64,000 nucleotides of DNA from Pseudomonas sp. LRP2-20. GTDB lineage: Bacteria; Pseudomonadota; Gammaproteobacteria; Pseudomonadales; Pseudomonadaceae. Location: the NCBI RefSeq assembly GCF_024349685.1, contig NZ_AP025944.1, positions 5,783,001 to 5,847,000 of the forward strand. Reading direction: 5' to 3'. The translations under genes were made by a program, and so were the position numbers. Below the pieces are notes generated by a model, which saw only the letters and a program-made list of their open reading frames with translations, was not told where the DNA came from and made no database searches. Each line of letters opens with the position of its first letter. Position 1 is the first letter of the stretch. Of this stretch, positions 16,315-25,211 are shown one piece after another.

Positions 16315-17577
16315 TCAAGTCGAAGCTGGCTCTTCAGCAGCAGGTGGTTCCTCACCCTGCGGTTTCACCTCAGGGTTCTCCACCTTGCGCAACCGGCTGA
16401 GCTCAGGCAGCCCAACCTTCAGCAAGCGCGCGGTCTTGCTGCCAGCCACTTTCTCCAACCCCTGAGCCGCCGGCAAGCGCGCCAGTTGCCCGGCCAGGTT
16501 CAAGGCCAGGATCTCCCGCGAATACACCCCACCCCCCAGCTGGTAGATCGCCGCGATCAGCTCGCGCAGGCTCAGCGGCAAACGCCAGCGGGTACGCAAC
16601 GCCGAGCCGAATGCCGCGCCGAACTCGTTGAGCGACAACTGCACCCGGTCCTCATCGAGTTCACCACCGGCCAGGCGCCACTCCTGCAGACAGCGCAACA
16701 CCGCCAGGTCGCCCAGGCAATGCAGCAGGCCGGCGCAGTAGCAGCGCTCCTGATCCAGCTCGAGCATGCGTGCCAGCGAGCGGGCGTATTCGGCCGTATG
16801 CAGCGACAGGTTCCAGTAATGCGTGGCATGTTGCGTCAGCAGCGGGTCGCTCAGGCGCGCACTGCGCTTGAGGGTGAGGCCGAGGATCAGGTTCATGCTC
16901 TGGGTGCTGCCGAGCTTGTTCAGCGCCTGCATCAGGGTCTGCACCGGTGCGTCACGGTGCAGGCTGGCACTGTTGGCAGCGGCGATGAGCACCGCCGTGA
17001 TCTGCGGGTCGTCGCGCACTTCTTCTTCCAGCACCTTGAGGTTCAGGCCCTGCGGGTTGAGTGCGCGCTTGATCGCCACCTGCACGTCGGCGAACAGTGG
17101 CCCGCCATCGGCGGTGGCGCGGCGTTGTTCGAGGTAGGCCGGCAGGTTGGCGCCGGGCTGCAACGGCGGTACCGGGCAGGCGATCTGCTCGCCCACGGCC
17201 AGCAGCAGCTCTTCCAGGCTCTTGCGCAGCTTCTCCAGGTTCAGCGGCTTGCTCAGGTATGCCGTGGGGTGCAGCGGCAACGCTTCGCGCACGCTGGCGC
17301 TATCGCTGCGGTTGCTCATGAGAATGAACGGCAGCCCCGGGCCCTTGGTGCGCACCTTGCGCAGCAGGTCGAGGCCATCGAAGCCAGCCAGTTCGCGGGC
17401 AGCGATGATCAGGTCAGGCTTGCTGGCCAGCGCCGTCAGCGCTTCAGTGCCGTCGGCACAGACCTGCAAGCGGGCGTCACAACGCACGCTGAGCAACATT
17501 TCGCTCAACATTTCGCGCACCCAGGGGTCGCCTTCGGCAATCAATACACACGGCGGCGTGGGGTCTGCAGCACTCAT
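16315..17577 (-). CDS. Pseudo-receiver plus HDOD domain protein
   Basis: This 420-residue protein has an N-terminal receiver-like domain (about 10-125) and an HDOD domain (about 165-370, with ITAVLIAAANSASLH and YCAGLLHCLGDLAVL). In the receiver the expected phospho-acceptor Asp after PDLII is replaced by Ala (PDLIIAARELAGFDG), although the SKPLN lysine turn is kept. It is therefore probably not phosphorylated. HDOD proteins act in signalling and often link to c-di-GMP proteins, and a diguanylate cyclase is the convergent neighbour. The start at 17577 follows a good AGGAG site. The longer frame to 17670 lacks one. Confidence 0.8.
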   Translation of the reverse strand: MSAADPTPPCVLIAEGDPWVREMLSEMLLSVRCDARLQVCADGTEALTALASKPDLIIAARELAGFDGLDLLRKVRTKGPGLPFILMSNRSDSASVREALPLHPTAYLSKPLNLEKLRKSLEELLLAVGEQIACPVPPLQPGANLPAYLEQRRATADGGPLFADVQVAIKRALNPQGLNLKVLEEEVRDDPQITAVLIAAANSASLHRDAPVQTLMQALNKLGSTQSMNLILGLTLKRSARLSDPLLTQHATHYWNLSLHTAEYARSLARMLELDQERCYCAGLLHCLGDLAVLRCLQEWRLAGGELDEDRVQLSLNEFGAAFGSALRTRWRLPLSLRELIAAIYQLGGGVYSREILALNLAGQLARLPAAQGLEKVAGSKTARLLKVGLPELSRLRKVENPEVKPQGEEPPAAEEPAST

Positions 17578-17670
17578 GGCCAACTCCTGAATATCCCTGA
17601 CACACAGTCCTTCGCAGCTTCCAAGGCAAATCCTCCCACAACCATAGCGCCACGCGGCTTTTCTGGGCAC

Positions 17671-17700
17671 AAAAAAAACCCGCCGAAGCGGGTTTTTTTT
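17671..17700 (-). terminator. Rho-independent terminator of gabDT
   Basis: The hairpin AACCCGC-CGAA-GCGGGTT is flanked by A8 on one side and T8 on the other, just downstream of the gabT stop. With T-tracts in both orientations it can also stop rightward transcription. Confidence 0.9.
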
Positions 17701-17714
17701 AGAAACGCGTCACA

Positions 17715-18992
17715 TCAGGCGAGTTCAGCGAAGCACTCTTCGATGATCGCCAGACCTTTGTCCAGCAACGCGTCTTCGGCGGTCAGCGGAACCAGGATAC
17801 GCAGGACGTTGCCGTAGGTGCCGCAGGACAGCAGGATCAGACCCTTGTCGCGCGCCTTGGCCACAACCTGGGCAACGGCAGCAGCGTCAGGGGTGTGGGT
17901 GCCTTTTTCGAAGACTTCCACAGCGATCATCGAGCCCAGACCACGGACGTCGCCGATGATCGGGTGCTTCTTCTGGATTTCGCGCAGGCCAGTGGTCAGG
18001 CGCTCACCGACAGCCTTGCTGCGATCCAGCAGTTTCTCTTCCTCGAACACCTGGATAACGGCCAGGGCCGCAGCGCAGGCAATCGGCGAACCGGCGTAGG
18101 TGCCGCCCAAGCCGCCCGGAGCGATGGCGTCCATGATCTCGGCCTTGCCGCACACACCGGCCAGCGGGAAGCCGCCAGCGATGGACTTGGCGAAGGTGGT
18201 CAGGTCAGGCGCAACGCCCATCTGTTCCATGGCGAAGAAGGTGCCAGTACGGCCAGCGCCGGTCTGCACTTCGTCGGCGATCAACAGGATGCCGTGCTTG
18301 TCGCACAGCTCGCGCAGGCGCTTCATCAGCTCTTTCGGCGCTGGCAGGAAGCCGCCTTCGCCTTGTACTGGCTCGAGGATGATCGCGGCGATGTCGCGCG
18401 ACTCGGCGTCGTTCTTGAAGATGCGCTCGACCGAAGCGATGGCGTCGTCAACGCTCACACCATGCAGTTCGCTCGGGAACAGGGCGCGGAAGATGCCGCC
18501 TGGCATCAGGCCCATGCCAGCGGAGTACGGCACGACCTTGCCGGTCAGGCCCAGGGTCATCATGGTACGGCCGTGGTAACCGCCGGTGAAGGCGATCACG
18601 CCAGCGCGGCCAGTGGCGGCGCGGGCGATCTTGACGGCGTTTTCAACCGCTTCGGAGCCAGTGGAAACCAGCAGGGTCTTCTTGGCGAAGTCACCTGGGA
18701 CCAGCTTGTTGATCTTTTCGCACAGCTCGACGTAAGGCTCGTAGGCCAGCACCTGGAAGCAGGTGTGGCTGACTTTGGTCAGCTGCTCTTGCACAGCTGC
18801 AACCACTTTCGGGTGCAGGTGGCCAGTGTTCAGTACTGCGATGCCGCCGGCGAAGTCGATCAGTTCGCGGCCTTCAACGTCGATCACCGTCGAGTTCTTC
18901 GCCGATTCGACGAAGATCGGGTGAATCTGGCCGACGCCACGTGGGACGGCGGCTACACGACGTTGCATCAAGGATTCGTTGGTCTTGCTCAT
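17715..18992 (-). CDS. gabT: 4-aminobutyrate aminotransferase
   Basis: This 425-residue class III PLP-dependent aminotransferase converts GABA and 2-oxoglutarate to succinate semialdehyde and glutamate. Visible features are FAGGIAVLNTGHLHPKV (about 45-61), the PLP phosphate loop STGSEAVENAVKIARAATGR, the substrate-domain ITGGYHGRT-like FTGGYHGRTMMTLGLTGK, IADEVQTGAGRTG with the PLP-ring Asp, and TTFAKSIAGGFPLAG with the Schiff-base Lys. The start at 18992 has GAGGGCACT before the ATG. It is the second gene of gabDT, 182 bases after gabD, and ends in a strong terminator. Confidence 0.95.
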   Translation of the reverse strand: MSKTNESLMQRRVAAVPRGVGQIHPIFVESAKNSTVIDVEGRELIDFAGGIAVLNTGHLHPKVVAAVQEQLTKVSHTCFQVLAYEPYVELCEKINKLVPGDFAKKTLLVSTGSEAVENAVKIARAATGRAGVIAFTGGYHGRTMMTLGLTGKVVPYSAGMGLMPGGIFRALFPSELHGVSVDDAIASVERIFKNDAESRDIAAIILEPVQGEGGFLPAPKELMKRLRELCDKHGILLIADEVQTGAGRTGTFFAMEQMGVAPDLTTFAKSIAGGFPLAGVCGKAEIMDAIAPGGLGGTYAGSPIACAAALAVIQVFEEEKLLDRSKAVGERLTTGLREIQKKHPIIGDVRGLGSMIAVEVFEKGTHTPDAAAVAQVVAKARDKGLILLSCGTYGNVLRILVPLTAEDALLDKGLAIIEECFAELA

Positions 18993-19174
18993 AGTGCCCT
19001 CATTTGCGCCGATCAGCGGCGCTTTTATTCGGGGGTGGCTGGGTGTGCTCGCGAACAGTATTCGTTGATCGACTGCCGTGAACGCCCTGGCCACCAGGTA
19101 CTGCGATGTCAAAAAGGCCAGCGAGACGTCGCTCTCGCGCCCCGCTGGCAGAGGTAAAACCGTTTACCCGGCGA

Positions 19175-20617
19175 TCAGACGCTGATGCACAGGTATTTGA
19201 TTTCGAGGTAGTCCTCGATACCGTACTTGGAGCCTTCGCGGCCCAGGCCCGAAGCCTTGATGCCGCCGAATGGCGCGACTTCGTTGGAGATCAGGCCGGT
19301 GTTGATACCCACCATGCCGTATTCCAGGGCCTCGGCGACACGGAACACACGGCTCATGTCACGGGCGTAGAAGTACGAGGCCAGGCCGAATTCGGTGTCG
19401 TTGGACATGGCGATGACTTCGGCTTCGTCTTTGAAGCGGAACAGTGGCGCCAGTGGGCCGAAGGTCTCTTCCTTGGCCACAGCAGCGGTTTTCGGCACGT
19501 CGACCAGAATGGTCGGCTCGAAGAAGTTGCCTTCGATGACCTTGCCACCGGACAGCACCTTGGCGCCTTTGCCAACGGCATCGTCGATGTGCTCTTGGAC
19601 CTTGGCGACAGCCTTGCCGTCGATCAGCGGGCCAGTGGTGGTGCCTTCTTCCAGGCCGTTACCGATCTTCAGCTTGGCAACTGCAGCGGCCAGCTTCTGG
19701 GCGAACGCGTCGTAGACGCCGTCCTGCACGTAGATACGGTTGGCGCAGACGCAGGTCTGGCCGTTGTTGCGGTACTTGGAGATGATCGCGCCCTCGACCG
19801 CCTTGTCCAGGTCGGCGTCGTCGAACACGATGAACGGGGCGTTGCCACCCAGCTCCAGGGAAACCTTCTTGATGTCCTTGGCGCATTCTTCCATCAGCTG
19901 GCGACCGATTTCGGTCGAGCCGGTGAAGGACAGCTTGCGTACCAGGGAGTTGCCGGTCAGCTCGCCGCCGACTTCGCCAGCGCTGCCGGTAACGACGCTC
20001 AGCACACCAGCCGGGATGCCGGCGCGGGTGGCCAGCTCGACCAGGGCCAGGGCGGAGTAAGGGGTCTGCGAAGCGGGCTTGAGCACCATGGTGCAGCCAG
20101 CGGCCAGGGCCGGGCCGGCTTTACGGGTGATCATCGCGGCCGGGAAGTTCCACGGGGTGATGGCCGCGGTAACGCCGATTGGCTGCTTGATGACGATCAG
20201 GCGCTTGTCTGGCTGGTGACCCGGGATGGTGTCACCGTAGACGCGCTTGGCTTCTTCGGCGAACCACTCGATGAACGAGGCGGCGTAGGCGATTTCGCCC
20301 TTGGCTTCGGCCAGTGGCTTGCCTTGTTCGGTGGTCATCAGGCGAGCCAGGTCGTCCTGGTTCTCGATCATCAGTTCGAACCAGCGACGCAGCTTGTTCG
20401 AACGCTCCTTGGCGGTCAGTGCGCGCCAGGCCGGCAGGGCCTTGTCGGCAGCTTCGATGGCGCGGCGGGTTTCCGCGGTGCCCATCTTCGGCACGGTACC
20501 GATGACTTCACCCGTGGCCGGGTTGGTCACATTGATGGTCTGGCCGCTGTCCGCATCCAGCCACTCACCGTTGATGAAGGCTTGCTGGCGGAACAACTGA
20601 GCGTCTTTGAGCTGCAT
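19175..20617 (-). CDS. gabD: Succinate-semialdehyde dehydrogenase (NADP+)
   Basis: This 480-residue aldehyde dehydrogenase oxidises succinate semialdehyde to succinate, completing the GABA shunt with GabT. Motifs are ITPWNFPAAMITRKAGPALAAG (cofactor region), FTGSTEIGRQL, the catalytic Glu in LELGGNAPFIVFDDAD and the catalytic Cys in NNGQTCVCANR. The C-terminal end is IKYLCISV. The start MQLKDAQLFRQQAF at 20617 follows GGGAAG. It is first in the operon, and the upstream region carries an 18-bp dyad that could be an operator. No gab regulator gene lies nearby. Confidence 0.95.
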   Translation of the reverse strand: MQLKDAQLFRQQAFINGEWLDADSGQTINVTNPATGEVIGTVPKMGTAETRRAIEAADKALPAWRALTAKERSNKLRRWFELMIENQDDLARLMTTEQGKPLAEAKGEIAYAASFIEWFAEEAKRVYGDTIPGHQPDKRLIVIKQPIGVTAAITPWNFPAAMITRKAGPALAAGCTMVLKPASQTPYSALALVELATRAGIPAGVLSVVTGSAGEVGGELTGNSLVRKLSFTGSTEIGRQLMEECAKDIKKVSLELGGNAPFIVFDDADLDKAVEGAIISKYRNNGQTCVCANRIYVQDGVYDAFAQKLAAAVAKLKIGNGLEEGTTTGPLIDGKAVAKVQEHIDDAVGKGAKVLSGGKVIEGNFFEPTILVDVPKTAAVAKEETFGPLAPLFRFKDEAEVIAMSNDTEFGLASYFYARDMSRVFRVAEALEYGMVGINTGLISNEVAPFGGIKASGLGREGSKYGIEDYLEIKYLCISV

Positions 20618-20790
20618 GTCGGCTTCCCGAATTGTTGATTGTTTGAAAAGCGCCCAAGGCAGGGCATCGAGCGTTTGAAATCTCAAACGAATGCTAAGCG
20701 GCTGCTGGGGTGTTGGACAATAGGCTGTTCGAAAAAAAGAACGAATGGTCGAACAGACTGGGTAAAAATTCATGATTCTGCACAGTGGCA
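20618..20790 (-). promoter_or_regulatory. gabDT promoter region with dyad operator candidate
   Basis: A perfect 7+4+7 inverted repeat CGTTTGA-AATC-TCAAACG lies at 20672-20689. Next to it, on the minus strand, is a TAGCAT -10-like box (20691-20696). The dyad would overlap the transcription start, as a repressor site would. A second dyad, TGTTCGA...TCGAACA, spans about 20726-20755. The factors that bind are unknown. Confidence 0.45.
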
Positions 20791-20791
20791 A

Positions 20792-20919
20792 CCGGCCTCT
20801 TCGCGGGCAAGTCGGGGCGCCGAACCGCCGCTCCCACAGGTACTGCACAGGCACTGAAAACTGTGGAGATCCTGTGGGAGCGGCGGTTCGGCGCCCCGAC
20901 TTGCCCGCGAAGAGGCCGG
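20792..20919. repeat. Variant REP palindrome pair
   Basis: Inverted arms run from GGCCTCTTCGCGGGCAAGTC to the matching complement near 20919. The usual core GCAAGCCCGC is replaced by GCAAGTCGGGGCGCCGAACCG, a longer variant found in both arms. It sits between gabDT and astA. Confidence 0.8.
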
Positions 20920-20987
20920 TACAGGTTAGACGATGCAGCTGAAGGAAATGTGATGGGAGGACCGACGGCCCTCCCGGCAGGAATCGA

Positions 20988-22664
20988 TCAGAATGCCTTG
21001 GCCAGGTCGATCACCAGCGCCCGGTAGCCAACCGAGCCCGGCTGGCGGCTGTGGACCTTGAGTTCCACCAATACCTCCTGGGTGCCACGACGCACCTCAT
21101 TGAGCACCGTGGTGGTCAGCTTCTCCGGTGTGAGGAAATTCACCGAAGCCGAATAGATGAACTGCGTGTCGGTCTCCGGCCGGTAGGCGACCACCGAGGT
21201 CACCGGGCTGTACCACTCGTCGCCACGCTCCTTGCCGTACTCCCAGACCTGCTCCACCGTGCCCTTGGCTTCATCGATCTTGTACTCGACCGCCCGGCTG
21301 TAGTTTCCGCTGAGCTTGGTTGGCGCAAAGTCGCGGCCCCAGCCGTTGTCGAACACCGTCAGTGTGCCCTTGCCGGTGAGCCAGGCGGTGTGCTGGGTCC
21401 ATGACCAGTCGAAGCCTTCACTCTGGACGGGGGTCAGCACTTTCTCGCGTAGGTGCTGCGGCCAGCCTTGTGGGGAAGCGAGAATCCATTTCACCTGCTT
21501 GTCGCGACCGATCTTCACCACCCCCTGATGCCGAGCTGAAACGATAATGCTGTCGTCATCGGCATCGTAGTCGATGGCATTGACGTGCGCCCAGTTACGC
21601 CCCGTGCCCACGCCCGGGGTGTCGCCGAACGGCAGGTTGCCTTCAGCCAGTTCGTTGGCCAGCCGGTCATCCTGTTTTTGCACACCTTCGGGCAGCTGGA
21701 TGGCCGCCTTGCCCAGGGTTTCCAGCAAGTCGCCACGATAGGGATCGAGAATCTGGTTCAGGTCCCAGAAGTCCAGCACGTCGCCTGCTTCGCTGACCTC
21801 GATGATGTGGTCACGGATCGAGCGCACCCGCTTGCCATCCGGGCGACGGTAATCGCTGGTGCCGACTCGCAGCAGGTAAGTGCCGTTGCTGGTTTCGCGG
21901 ATCTCGTGGGAGAAGTCGGCGAACTTGTCCGGCAGGTTGCGCTGCCAGATGCGCCGGCCGAGCAGGTCGTACTTGGAGTAGGTCTGGCCCTGGCCCCAGA
22001 TCAGTTTGCCGTCGCGGGTCTGCTGGAAGCCCATGGTCCCGCCCAGGCCATCACGGCGGTTGGAATCATGGATCTGCTCGATGTCCAGGTACCAGCGCAC
22101 ATCGCCGTTGCTGTCGGCGATCCAGTTGTTGCCGACCTGGTCCCACTCGGCAGCGCCGCCCAGGCCGTTCCACTTGAAGGCGCGAGCACCGGGGATGTCA
22201 CCTTGCAGGTGGTTGAACAGGTACAGGCGCTGCTCGAAGCCTGGCGCCACCTTGACCGGTTCCACCTGCGGCAGTGCCGCAGTCTGTTTCGCCACCACCG
22301 GCAGGCGCACGGCCGGGGCGTAGATCTGGTACTGCTCACGGATGCGCTCGCCATCGAGCTTGTAGGTCACTTCCACCTGGTTGACGTGATCCGGGTACAG
22401 GCCGAATACCGGGATGCCGCCATAGGTCCACAGCGAACGCTCGGACACCTCGTAGGTAATGTCCACACCGCGCTCGCCCTTGCCGCGCACCCGCACATGG
22501 GTGGCACTCAGGCTGCGCCCACCGTCGCGGATGATCGCGGTCAGCGGTGCCAGGCGGTACGGGTTGACCACCACATCGCCGAGCAGCGCCTCGTTGCGCT
22601 CGGGGACCTTGGCAGTGAGGCAGGCGCCTTCAGGCAGTGCGGGGGTTTCGGTCTTGGCATTCAT
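20988..22664 (-). CDS. astA: Aryl sulfotransferase (PAPS-independent), sulfate-ester metabolism
   Basis: This 558-residue ASST-family beta-propeller enzyme moves sulfate from an aryl sulfate ester to a phenol acceptor through a sulfo-histidine intermediate. Active-site residues equivalent to those of the E. coli enzyme are visible: H253 in DFSHEIRE, H360 in NWAHVNAID, R378 in IIVSARHQG and H425 in WTQHTAWLTG. There is no signal peptide and only one Cys (C15), so it is probably cytoplasmic, unlike periplasmic E. coli ASST. It lies 17 bases after sftP in the same direction, with an AAGGAG site. The P. putida S-313 arrangement supports the name. Confidence 0.85.
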   Translation of the reverse strand: MNAKTETPALPEGACLTAKVPERNEALLGDVVVNPYRLAPLTAIIRDGGRSLSATHVRVRGKGERGVDITYEVSERSLWTYGGIPVFGLYPDHVNQVEVTYKLDGERIREQYQIYAPAVRLPVVAKQTAALPQVEPVKVAPGFEQRLYLFNHLQGDIPGARAFKWNGLGGAAEWDQVGNNWIADSNGDVRWYLDIEQIHDSNRRDGLGGTMGFQQTRDGKLIWGQGQTYSKYDLLGRRIWQRNLPDKFADFSHEIRETSNGTYLLRVGTSDYRRPDGKRVRSIRDHIIEVSEAGDVLDFWDLNQILDPYRGDLLETLGKAAIQLPEGVQKQDDRLANELAEGNLPFGDTPGVGTGRNWAHVNAIDYDADDDSIIVSARHQGVVKIGRDKQVKWILASPQGWPQHLREKVLTPVQSEGFDWSWTQHTAWLTGKGTLTVFDNGWGRDFAPTKLSGNYSRAVEYKIDEAKGTVEQVWEYGKERGDEWYSPVTSVVAYRPETDTQFIYSASVNFLTPEKLTTTVLNEVRRGTQEVLVELKVHSRQPGSVGYRALVIDLAKAF

Positions 22665-22681
22665 GGCAAAGCTCCTTGTGC

Positions 22682-25018
22682 TCAGAAGTCATAACGGGCG
22701 GTGGCGCCGAAGGTGCGCGGGGTACCGAGCACGCCGGCATAACCACCGTTGGCGGAGTTCCACAGGCTGGTGAAATAGGTCTTGTCGCCGGCGTTCTTCA
22801 CCCACAGCGACAGGTCGACCACGCCGTCGCCCTGGTCCAGGCGCACACCGGCGGAGAGGTTGACCAGCGCGTAGCTGGGGATCTGGCCGAAGTCGGAATC
22901 GTCGATGGTGCCCACTGCTCTTGAGCGGAACGCGTAGCTGGCGGTGACGTAGGGCTCGACGTGCTGGCTGGCCTGCCACTTGTATTCGCCGTTGAGGTTG
23001 GCGATGTACTTGGAGGCGCCCACCACCTGGTGGCCGGACAGGTCGCAGGTGGCGGTGGCATTGGCCAGGCTCACCTCAGGCGGGCAAGGAGCATCCTTGT
23101 ACTCGGTGTAGCGCACGTCGTTCCACGAACCATTGAAGTTGACCGTCAGGCCGCGGATCGGCAGCGCCGTGGCTTCGAACTCCAGACCGCGCGAGCGCAC
23201 GCTGCCAGCGTTGGCCAGGTACTGCACGCGGTTGATCTGGTCATAGACGTTGGCCTGATAACCGTGCACCTGGGCCCAGAACAGGTTGGTATTGAGCTGC
23301 AGGCGGTCGTCGAACAGCGAGCTTTTCAGGCCCAGTTCGGCGTTGTTGACCCGCTCGGTACCGACCAGCAGCGAGTCGGTACCCAAGCGTGGCGCGGCAC
23401 CGACAGTAAGGTTGATACCGCCGGATTTCTCACCATGGGTGAGGGTGGCATAACCCAACAGTTGCTCGTTGAAGCGGTAGCTCAGGCCAAGCAGACCCGA
23501 GGGGCTGAAGCTGTACTGGTTGAGGTCACCCGAATCGTACGCACCTACCCGGCCCTGGCGCGCAGCGGCGGCGGCACCGGTCACGGCAGCACCACCGGTT
23601 GGCGCATCGCGGGTGACCCAGGCGCTCTTTTCCTCGTAGGTGCCACGGATGCCGGCAGTGAAGTCCAGGCGGTCGGTGAGGTGCCAGGTGCCTTGGGCGA
23701 ACAACGCGTAGCTGTCGGTATCGATATGGCCGTTGCCGATGGTATTGACGTTGGCCAGGGCGCCCGCCGGGGTGATGTTCCAGATGTCGGCCTGGGGGCC
23801 GTAATAGGTGAAGGACTTGTTGTCCAGGTCCTGCTTGAAGTAGTAAGCGCCGAGCACATAGTCGAACAAGCCACCGGTAGGCGAAGCCAGGCGGATTTCC
23901 TGTGAGTATTGCTTGTCGCGCACTGACACCCCGGCGCTGTAGAACACCGGCACATCGAGGCCGTCGTCGTTGCGCGGGGTGAAGTCCCACCAACGATAGG
24001 CGCTGATCGAAGTCAGGGTGAAGTCATTGGGCAGGGTCCAGTTGGCCTCCACCGAGGTCCCGCCCTGGAACACCGTCACCTGCTGGTCGGCATCGAAGTT
24101 GACCTTGCGGTCCTTGCCTGACACCAGCGTCGCGCCCGCCTGGGCGGCCAGGCTCTCGTAGCGGTTGACGCCGTTGATGGTCGGTCCGGTGCTGTACAGG
24201 CTGAGGATGCCGTTGTTGGAGTCTTCCTCGTTGTATTCGCCGATCCAGCGCAGGTTGAAGGTTTCGCTCGGCTTGAACAGCAACTGGGTACGAAAGCCCT
24301 GGCGCTTGCCGCCGTTGAGCTCGTCGCCGTTGTGGATGTTCTTCACATAGCCGTCGTCCTCGGTGTGATAGGCACTGATGCGCCCAGCCAGCGTCTCGGT
24401 GATCGGCCCGGAGTAGCTGCCCTGGGTCTGCAGGTAGCCATCCTCGCCAACCGATTGCTGGATGCTCCCTTGCGGCTGGAAGGTCGGTTTTCGCGAGGTG
24501 ATGTTCAGCACGCCTGCCGTGGTGTTCTTGCCGAACAGCGTGCCCTGCGGGCCGCGCAGCACTTCCAGCTGCTCGACGTCGAGCAGGTCGAACACTGCCA
24601 TGCCCGGGCGGCCAAGGTAGACGTTGTCCAGATAGATGCCGACGCTGCCTTCCAGGCCGTCGCTGGCCGGGTTGTTGCCCAGGCCCCGAATCGAGATGCT
24701 CGACTGCCGTGCATGCACATAGGCGACGTTGGTGCTTGGCACCAGCTGTTGCAGATCCTGCACACGGTAGATGCGCTGGGTTTCCAGGGTTTCGCTGCTG
24801 AGCACGCTGATCGGCGTGGGCACGCTCTGCGCGGTTTCTTCGCGGCGGCGGGCATTGACCGTGACCGTGCCGAGCTTGGCTTCCTGTTCCACAGCCGGGG
24901 TAACGCTGACGGGTTCATCGGCAAAGCTGCCGTTGGATGCCGCCAGCAACACGCCGGCGGCCAAGGGTTGCAAGGTGAAACGCGACGCGCGCGCAGGCCA
25001 ACGGGAAAGTCCGGACAT
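22682..25018 (-). CDS. sftP: TonB-dependent outer-membrane receptor, sulfate-ester uptake
   Basis: This 778-residue TonB-dependent receptor has a signal peptide (GVLLAASNGSFADE, cleaved near residue 35). A plug domain starts near TVTVNARRREETAQSVPTPI, and a 22-strand-type barrel ends in the C-terminal aromatic ARYDF. The plug holds RGLGNNPASDGLEGSVGIYL and the block LLDVEQLEVLRGPQGTLFGKN. The barrel style is that of receptors for small organic compounds, with no siderophore marker nearby. It is first in the operon with astA and is divergent from the LysR regulator. In P. putida S-313 SftP is linked to sulfate-ester use. Confidence 0.85.
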   Translation of the reverse strand: MSGLSRWPARASRFTLQPLAAGVLLAASNGSFADEPVSVTPAVEQEAKLGTVTVNARRREETAQSVPTPISVLSSETLETQRIYRVQDLQQLVPSTNVAYVHARQSSISIRGLGNNPASDGLEGSVGIYLDNVYLGRPGMAVFDLLDVEQLEVLRGPQGTLFGKNTTAGVLNITSRKPTFQPQGSIQQSVGEDGYLQTQGSYSGPITETLAGRISAYHTEDDGYVKNIHNGDELNGGKRQGFRTQLLFKPSETFNLRWIGEYNEEDSNNGILSLYSTGPTINGVNRYESLAAQAGATLVSGKDRKVNFDADQQVTVFQGGTSVEANWTLPNDFTLTSISAYRWWDFTPRNDDGLDVPVFYSAGVSVRDKQYSQEIRLASPTGGLFDYVLGAYYFKQDLDNKSFTYYGPQADIWNITPAGALANVNTIGNGHIDTDSYALFAQGTWHLTDRLDFTAGIRGTYEEKSAWVTRDAPTGGAAVTGAAAAARQGRVGAYDSGDLNQYSFSPSGLLGLSYRFNEQLLGYATLTHGEKSGGINLTVGAAPRLGTDSLLVGTERVNNAELGLKSSLFDDRLQLNTNLFWAQVHGYQANVYDQINRVQYLANAGSVRSRGLEFEATALPIRGLTVNFNGSWNDVRYTEYKDAPCPPEVSLANATATCDLSGHQVVGASKYIANLNGEYKWQASQHVEPYVTASYAFRSRAVGTIDDSDFGQIPSYALVNLSAGVRLDQGDGVVDLSLWVKNAGDKTYFTSLWNSANGGYAGVLGTPRTFGATARYDF

Positions 25019-25211
25019 GCAGATGCTCCTTGAGGCATGGGCCCTGGGCGAGCATTTCCGTTGGCGGAACCGAATCGCGGTCAGTTGGGCTTATATTCTT
25101 TTAAGAGATATAAATATTTGTAAATCATATTTTGTGGAATAAGTAACACCCTTTATAAGGTGGCTAACCCTTGTCAGCAATTGCATTCGACCGAAAGTTT
25201 TCATGTAGAAA
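25019..25211. promoter_or_regulatory. sftP/sftR divergent control region
   Basis: This AT-rich 193-base gap lies in otherwise GC-rich DNA. It contains a near-palindrome CACCCTTTATAAGGTG (25147-25162), with LysR-type T-N11-A character, and a TATAAATATTTG stretch near 25105. It is the likely site for SftR and possibly CysB action. No exact promoter can be assigned. Confidence 0.45.

Noticed and set aside
17895..20638. Two long plus-strand frames (about 420 and 510 codons)
   Set aside because: They lie exactly opposite gabT and gabD and show no domain, being GC-rich shadow frames.
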